45,518 nucleotides of DNA from Pseudorhodobacter sp. (GTDB lineage: Bacteria; Pseudomonadota; Alphaproteobacteria; Rhodobacterales; Rhodobacteraceae), in NCBI GenBank assembly GCA_029254215.1, contig JAQWYA010000136.1, positions 1 through 45,518 of the forward strand, given 5' to 3'. Below, one piece after another: positions 37,952 through 45,518 of this stretch. Numbering within the stretch: position 1 is the first letter of the stretch; the number at the start of each line of letters is the position of its first letter. Both the position numbers and the translations under genes were made by a program. Below the pieces are notes generated by a model. That model was given only the letters and a program-made list of their open reading frames with translations, ran no database searches and was not told the origin of the DNA.

Positions 37952-38442
37952 TGGCGCTTTTGCCCATTTTGCGCTGGCCGGATCCGCGCCTTTCGGCCCG
38001 CTGTGCGGCCATTTCAGCAGATGAGGATGTGTCTGCCCTTGTGGCTGATATGCTGGAGACGATGTATGACGCCCCCGGCCGTGGCCTTGCAGCCCCGCAG
38101 GTGGGCGTTCTCAAACGGCTTTTCGTCATGGACCCCGGCTGGAAAGAGGGGACGCCTGATCCCTATATCTGCATCAACCCGGTTCTGAGCGACTTTTCCG
38201 ACGAGCTGAAAAGCGGCCCCGAAGGCTGTCTTTCCATTCCGGGGATCACGACAGAGATTTCCCGCGCCGCCTCGGTCACGCTGGCCTGGACCGATCTGAA
38301 CGGGATCACCCGGCAAGACCGTCTGACGGGATTTGCGGCGATCTGTGCGCAGCATGAATACGACCATCTGGATGGGATCGTGACTTTTGACCGGCTTTCA
38401 GGCGAAGCCCGCGCCCTTGCCGAAAGCAGCTATCAACCATGA
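37951..38442 (+). CDS. def: peptide deformylase paralogue 2 (active-site motifs intact)
   Basis: GRGLAAPQVG, PEGCLSIPG, CAQHEYDHLDG; start codon shares one base with the previous stop (TGATG). Confidence 0.93.
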   Translation: MALLPILRWPDPRLSARCAAISADEDVSALVADMLETMYDAPGRGLAAPQVGVLKRLFVMDPGWKEGTPDPYICINPVLSDFSDELKSGPEGCLSIPGITTEISRAASVTLAWTDLNGITRQDRLTGFAAICAQHEYDHLDGIVTFDRLSGEARALAESSYQP

Positions 38443-38942
38443 CAATCCGCAAATGCATCCCCTATCCGGACCCACGGCTCAAGACGCCCGCCGCCGAAGT
38501 TGCCGAAATCACCGATGAGGTGCGCGCAATCTGGGCCGATATGGTGGACACGATGGAGGCGATGCCCGGCTATGGCCTTGGGGCGCCACAAATCGGGGTG
38601 ATGCAGCGGCTGGCGGTTGTTGATTGCTCTGCCGAGCGCGGGCAGGCGGTTTTGATGGCCAATCCGGTGGTGCTGCATGCCTCTGCGCAACTGCGCGACC
38701 ATGATGAGGCCAGCCCCAATCTGCCCGGCGTTTTTGCCAAGATCTCACGCCCAAGGGCCGTGACAGTGCGGTTTCTGAATGCACAGGGAGAGATGGAAGA
38801 TCGGGATTTCGTGCATCTTTGGGCCACCTCGGTGCAGCATCAGATCGACCATCTGAATGGCAGGATGTATTTCGACCATCTCAAACCGCTCAAACGCAAG
38901 ATGCTGATCGCAAAGGCGGAAAAGCTGCGCGCCAGAGGATGA
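38439..38942 (+). CDS. peptide deformylase paralogue 3, predicted catalytically dead (pseudo-deformylase)
   Basis: [10 protein letters not shown] retained; EGCLS replaced by EASPN (DEASPNLPG); HExDH replaced by HQIDH ([10 protein letters not shown]); intact ORF, ATGA overlap with paralogue 2. Confidence 0.93.
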   Translation: MTIRKCIPYPDPRLKTPAAEVAEITDEVRAIWADMVDTMEAMPGYGLGAPQIGVMQRLAVVDCSAERGQAVLMANPVVLHASAQLRDHDEASPNLPGVFAKISRPRAVTVRFLNAQGEMEDRDFVHLWATSVQHQIDHLNGRMYFDHLKPLKRKMLIAKAEKLRARG

Positions 38943-38955
38943 AAAGGGGCTTTCC

Positions 38956-39861
38956 ATGCCGAGAATGAAGATTGTCTTCATGGGAACACCGGCATTTTCG
39001 GTTCCCGTTCTACAGGCGCTGGCGGCAGAGCATGAGATTGTGGCCGTTTATTGTCAGCCGCCCCGGCCTGCGGGGCGCGGAAAAAAGCCTCGCCCTAGCC
39101 CCGTGCAAGACTGCGCCGAGGCTTTGGGCTTGGTGGTGCGCCACCCGGTCTCCCTGCGTTCTGAGGCGGCAGCGGCAGAGTTTGCGGCGCTGGGCGCGGA
39201 TGTTGCTGTGGTTGTGGCCTATGGGCTGATCTTGCCGCAGCCTATTCTGGATGCGCCGAAATGGGGTTGTCTGAATATTCACGCCTCTTTGCTGCCGCGC
39301 TGGCGGGGCGCTGCACCAATTCACCGCGCCATCATGGCCGGGGATGCCGAAACCGGGGTCTGCATCATGCAGATGGAGGCGGGCTTGGATACCGGCCCGG
39401 TCCTGCTGCGCCAAGCCACCCCGATTGGCCCCGAAGAAACCACCGCAGGCTTGCATGACCGTCTGTCCCAGATGGGGGCGGGTTTGATCGGGCAGGCGCT
39501 GGCGGAATTGCCGTCGCTTTCGCCCGTGCCGCAACCAGATGCGGGCGTGACCTATGCTGCCAAGATCGACAAGGCCGAAGCGCGGCTGGACTGGTCGGAA
39601 CCCGCCGAAGTCGTGGATCGGAAAATCCGGGGCCTTTCGCCCTTTCCGGGGGCCTGGTGTCTGTGGGAGGGAGAGCGGGTGAAGCTTTTGGCCAGCAGGC
39701 TGGGTCAGGGGGAGGGCGCGCCGGGGCAGATCCTGCCGGGCCTGAGGGTCGCTTGCGGCAGCGGCGCGGTGGAAATCCTGACACTTCAGCGCGAAGGCAA
39801 GCGCCCGATGCAGGTTGATGATTTTCTGCGTGGTGCCGTCGTGCCGGACCGGCTGGAATAA
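38956..39861 (+). CDS. fmt: methionyl-tRNA formyltransferase
   Basis: [81 protein letters not shown]. Confidence 0.97.
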   Translation: MPRMKIVFMGTPAFSVPVLQALAAEHEIVAVYCQPPRPAGRGKKPRPSPVQDCAEALGLVVRHPVSLRSEAAAAEFAALGADVAVVVAYGLILPQPILDAPKWGCLNIHASLLPRWRGAAPIHRAIMAGDAETGVCIMQMEAGLDTGPVLLRQATPIGPEETTAGLHDRLSQMGAGLIGQALAELPSLSPVPQPDAGVTYAAKIDKAEARLDWSEPAEVVDRKIRGLSPFPGAWCLWEGERVKLLASRLGQGEGAPGQILPGLRVACGSGAVEILTLQREGKRPMQVDDFLRGAVVPDRLE

Positions 39862-39924
39862 CTGCCCGTTTCAATTTTCTTCAAACTCCCCATATTGAGG
39901 GGAGGTTTCAGGAAAGGTGGGGCA

Positions 39925-40164
39925 ATGCCGGGAATTTTGTTGATCGTCATCATCGGGGCCGCGGCGGGGTTTCTGGCGACGCGCTTCATGCGTGTTCAGG
40001 CGGATGTTCCAACCACCGTAGCGATTGGGGTTTTCGGGGCCGTTGTCGGCTGGCTGGTGCTACGGATTTTGGTGGCGGTGACGGGCTGGCTTGCCATGTT
40101 CATCGGCGCGGTTCTGGGGGCCATGCTGTTGCTCTGGCTCTGGCAGAGGTTCCGCTCTAAGTGA
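39925..40164 (+). CDS. GlsB/YeaQ/YmgE-like small membrane protein
   Basis: MPGILLIVIIGAAAGFLATRFMR...AIGVFGAVVGWLVLRIL: glycine-rich TM segments; start placed at internal ATG. Confidence 0.65.
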   Translation: MPGILLIVIIGAAAGFLATRFMRVQADVPTTVAIGVFGAVVGWLVLRILVAVTGWLAMFIGAVLGAMLLLWLWQRFRSK

Positions 40165-40645
40165 TGGATTTCAGGGCTTCTTTCCATTTGAAACCCTTGG
40201 GGCCAATGTCCTTCCATTGGGCCTGAGCAGCCCAAAGGGCGAATACAAGTGGCGCGGCCTTGTCTTGCTCAAGCCGCAGGGCCAGCCCCGCTTCGGCCCG
40301 TTGCCGCCAAGCGAAAGCCTGATCGCGCAGGTCCGGATTGCGCAGGCTGGGGGCCAGAAGAACCGTGACGTCGGGCAGGGACTTGAGGAAGGGCAGCGCC
40401 CCTTTGGGGCCAAGTTCAACCGCTTCCGCGCTTTCCAACTCTGCCTCTGCCTGCTGCCAGCCCGCGATCAGGGCAGAAACCAACATGCCGTCGAGGCTTC
40501 CAAAACGCTGAACCAGTGTCGCGGGCGCAAGGCCGGTAGCCCTTGAGAGCGCCGAAAACGTGATCGCCTTTTCCCCTTCATTGCGAAGAAGGGAAAGCAG
40601 AGCAGCGTGAATATCGCTATCCGGGATGAGTTTCGTTCTTGGCAC
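40157..40645 (-). CDS. TetR family transcriptional regulator
   Basis: N-terminal HTH-like IHAALLSLLRNEGEKAITFSALSRATGLAPATLVQRFGSLDGMLVSAL. Confidence 0.82.
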   Translation of the reverse strand: MPRTKLIPDSDIHAALLSLLRNEGEKAITFSALSRATGLAPATLVQRFGSLDGMLVSALIAGWQQAEAELESAEAVELGPKGALPFLKSLPDVTVLLAPSLRNPDLRDQAFAWRQRAEAGLALRLEQDKAAPLVFALWAAQAQWKDIGPKGFKWKEALKSIT

Positions 40646-40686
40646 CCGATCAGACTACGGAAAAAAGTCACGTTGTCAAAGGAGTG

Positions 40687-41325
40687 TTAGCGTTTGGGTG
40701 CCTCTGGCCGGGGTGGCTTGTTCTTGTAAATCGGCAAGCGCCAGCCAAAGGCGATGCTGCCCGCGCGCAACACAAAGGTTACCGCCCCGCAGCCCAACAA
40801 GGCGTAGCCCGTTTGCACTCCCCAATGGCTGGCCAGAACGGCCGTCAAAGCGCCGGCAAAGGCGGCCGAGGCGTAAAGTTCCCCTTGTTTGAGGACAAGC
40901 GGCACCTCATTGCACACAACATCCCGCAAAAGCCCGCCCAGACAGCCCGTGATCATCCCCATGACCAGAAGAATGGGCCAGCCCTGCCCAAGCCCCAAGG
41001 CCACGCCGACCCCTGCCGGAACGGCCACGGCCAGCGCAAAGGCATCCAGCCACAGAATCGCCCTATAGCGGCTTTCCAGAAGATGCGCGGTGAAAAAAAC
41101 CAAAATGGCGGCCCCGACCGCTGCCAGCAGAATGGAGGGATCTTCCACCCACAGCACAAAGTCGCGGTTCAACAGCAGATCGCGGAAGGTGCCGCCCCCC
41201 ACAGCCGTGAGGCAGGCGACAAAGATGAACCCAACGATATCCAATTGCGACCGGCTGGCAACAAGCGCCCCGGTCAGCGCGAAGATCGCGACCGAAACAT
41301 AGTCGAGGGTCGCAAGCAGCGTCAT
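40687..41325 (-). CDS. trimeric intracellular cation channel (TRIC/UPF0126) family protein
   Basis: [40 protein letters not shown] and repeat [23 protein letters not shown]. Confidence 0.93.
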   Translation of the reverse strand: MTLLATLDYVSVAIFALTGALVASRSQLDIVGFIFVACLTAVGGGTFRDLLLNRDFVLWVEDPSILLAAVGAAILVFFTAHLLESRYRAILWLDAFALAVAVPAGVGVALGLGQGWPILLVMGMITGCLGGLLRDVVCNEVPLVLKQGELYASAAFAGALTAVLASHWGVQTGYALLGCGAVTFVLRAGSIAFGWRLPIYKNKPPRPEAPKR

Positions 41326-41789
41326 TTGGCGGCTTTTTCGGGTTTGAAGGGGGCCATTCCGGCGCGGGCCAGTTCATCCGCACGCTCATTCTCTGCATGG
41401 CCCGCGTGGCCTTTGATCCAGCGCCACGTCACTTCGTGACGGGCTTGCGCCGCATCCAGTCGCTGCCACAGATCGACATTCTTGACGGGCGGGCCAGCGG
41501 CCGTGCGCCAGCCTTTGCGCTTCCATCCGGCCATCCATTCCGTAATGCCATTTTTGACATAGGCACTGTCGGTGACGATCGTGATTTCGGACGCGCGGGC
41601 CAAAGCCTCCAGCGCCGAGATAGCGGCCATCAACTCCATCCGGTTGTTGGTCGTGTCGGCCTCTCCGCCTTGCAGGGTGCGTTCCTTCACAACGGTTGCG
41701 CCGTCGCGCGCCAGCATCAGCACACCCCAGCCACCGGGGCCGGGATTGCCAGAACAAGCGCCATCCGTATAGGCGAAAAGATCAGCCAT
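41322..41789 (-). CDS. rnhA: ribonuclease HI
   Basis: [86 protein letters not shown]. Confidence 0.97.
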   Translation of the reverse strand: MADLFAYTDGACSGNPGPGGWGVLMLARDGATVVKERTLQGGEADTTNNRMELMAAISALEALARASEITIVTDSAYVKNGITEWMAGWKRKGWRTAAGPPVKNVDLWQRLDAAQARHEVTWRWIKGHAGHAENERADELARAGMAPFKPEKAAK

Positions 41790-41801
41790 AAACGCCGCCG
41801 A

Positions 41802-44291
<2,490 letters not shown>

Positions 44292-44315
44292 TTAGCGGTT
44301 ATGCGGGGCTTTTGA

Positions 44316-44942
44316 TCAGGACGGCGTTATCGCGATCACCAGCCCGACCCCGATCAACAAAAAGCCGGAAACCGTGTTCATCCGGTTCAGCGCCTTGGGC
44401 GAGGATAAAAGCCGACGGGCGCGGTCCAGAAAGACCGCAAGGGCAAGGTTGCCCAAGGCCGGGATCACGGCCGAAACCAGCAGGATTGCCGCGATGTCAT
44501 AGCCGTTCACGCGGCTCAGATCGAAAAAGCCGGGAAGCACCCCCATGTAGAAGAGGATCGCTTTCGGGTTTCCGATCACGGCCGCGACCCCCACCAGGAA
44601 GCCCGCCATCGCGCCGGGCTTGGTCATCCGGCTATCTGTTGTGGGGCGGTTTGCGGTGTTCTTGACCAACAAGAAGCCCATGACAATGAAGGTTGCCGCC
44701 GCCACCCATTTCAGCCCGTCCAGAAATCCGCCATAGACGGAGAGGATCCATGTCAGGCCAAAGATCGCGCAAAAGGGCCACAGAAGATCGCCAAGCGCCA
44801 CGCCGATCGCCAAGGGCCAAGCGGAGGCAAATCCCCCCGACAGCGCCCGCGCCGTCAGCGCCACCCAGACCGGGCCGGGGACGGCCCATAAAAGCGCCAT
44901 GCCGCCTGCATAAAGCAGAAGGTCGAAGAAGGTGATGGTCAT
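44316..44942 (-). CDS. LysE family translocator
   Basis: AVPGPVWVALTARALSGGFASAWPLAIGVALGDLLWPFCAIFG...GVAAVIGNPKAILFYMGVLPGFFDL. Confidence 0.92.
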   Translation of the reverse strand: MTITFFDLLLYAGGMALLWAVPGPVWVALTARALSGGFASAWPLAIGVALGDLLWPFCAIFGLTWILSVYGGFLDGLKWVAAATFIVMGFLLVKNTANRPTTDSRMTKPGAMAGFLVGVAAVIGNPKAILFYMGVLPGFFDLSRVNGYDIAAILLVSAVIPALGNLALAVFLDRARRLLSSPKALNRMNTVSGFLLIGVGLVIAITPS

Positions 44943-44943
44943 C

Positions 44944-45372
44944 TCAATCCGGCAGTGTCAGGCTGCCGTCCTCTGCCAAGGGCCAAAACGGGTTCATGGC
45001 GACTTCCCAGATGTGATCGTCCGGGTCTGCCCAATAGCCGGAATACCCGCCCCAGAATACTTTTTCGGGGCGCTTCACGGCCTTGGCACCTGCCAGCAGG
45101 GCGGCGTCAAAGGCGGCGTCTACCTCGGCTTCGGTGGGGAAATTCTGGGCCAGAGTGATAGCGCCTGTCCCCAGAACGGCATCCGGGCGGCCTTGATCCT
45201 TGGCCAGTTCATCCAGCGGAAACAGACCCAAAGCCGCACCATGCATTTGAAAAAAGGCAACGGTTGGCTGGCTTTGCGCCGATTCCACCCAACCCAAGGC
45301 CGCATAAAACGCGCGCGCGCGGGGCAGATCTTGTACCCCCAAGGTGATCAGGGTGACGCGTTGCTGTGTCAT
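44944..45372 (-). CDS. VOC family protein (glyoxalase/bleomycin-resistance fold)
   Basis: RVTLITLGVQDLPRARAFYAALGW...VFWGGYSGYWADPDDHIWEVAMNPFW. Confidence 0.92.
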   Translation of the reverse strand: MTQQRVTLITLGVQDLPRARAFYAALGWVESAQSQPTVAFFQMHGAALGLFPLDELAKDQGRPDAVLGTGAITLAQNFPTEAEVDAAFDAALLAGAKAVKRPEKVFWGGYSGYWADPDDHIWEVAMNPFWPLAEDGSLTLPD

Positions 45373-45518
45373 GGCTGTCCTTCCCGGATCACAGATCGGC
45401 CCCTGTCGTCGCTGATCTCAAAATACTGCGCCCGGTGCCCCAGCGTTTCAAAAAGCTCTGCCCCTGTTCCGGTCATGATGGCTTGCGCGCGAAGGGCGGC
45501 AAGCTCGTCATAAAGCGC
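45369..45518 (-). CDS. recF: DNA replication and repair protein RecF (partial, C-terminal end)
   Basis: Manual translation: ALYDELAALRAQAIMTGTGAELFETLGHRAQYFEISDDRGRSVIREGQP*; typical RecF C-terminus; ATGA overlap with the VOC gene. Confidence 0.75.
   Translation of the reverse strand, partial: ALYDELAALRAQAIMTGTGAELFETLGHRAQYFEISDDRGRSVIREGQP

Overview
The window is 45.5 kb of compact, high-GC chromosomal DNA. Protein family content and gene order suggest an alphaproteobacterium of the Rhodobacterales/Rhodobacteraceae type (inference). It holds about 48 complete CDS and two partial edge CDS (a GNAT acetyltransferase at the left edge, the recF 3' end at the right edge). Most are housekeeping: map, rsmD, rnd, a class A PBP, glnK-amtB, tyrB/aspC-type aminotransferase, sseA, smpB, dapA, slt, mnmD, lrgAB, smc, epmB/kamA-like, mltB-like, cobD-cobC, a def-def-def-fmt operon, rnhA, gyrB and recF. 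I found no tRNA, rRNA, CRISPR array, transposase, integrase or prophage. The most notable signal is the third tandem peptide deformylase paralogue (38439-38942). It is an intact, translationally coupled ORF upstream of fmt, but the metal-ligand Cys of the EGCLS motif and the catalytic Glu of HExxH are both replaced, so it is probably a pseudo-deformylase. Other points of interest are a divergent two-gene arrangement resembling a split MnmC, a 14-bp palindrome shared by the overlapping stop codons of two convergent genes, a small K+-channel-like gene with a TLGFGD filter, two coupled genes separating recF from gyrB, and an MltB-GT2-MOSC coupled operon. No obviously new defence or mobile system was seen. 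All family names come from motif recognition by eye, with no database search.
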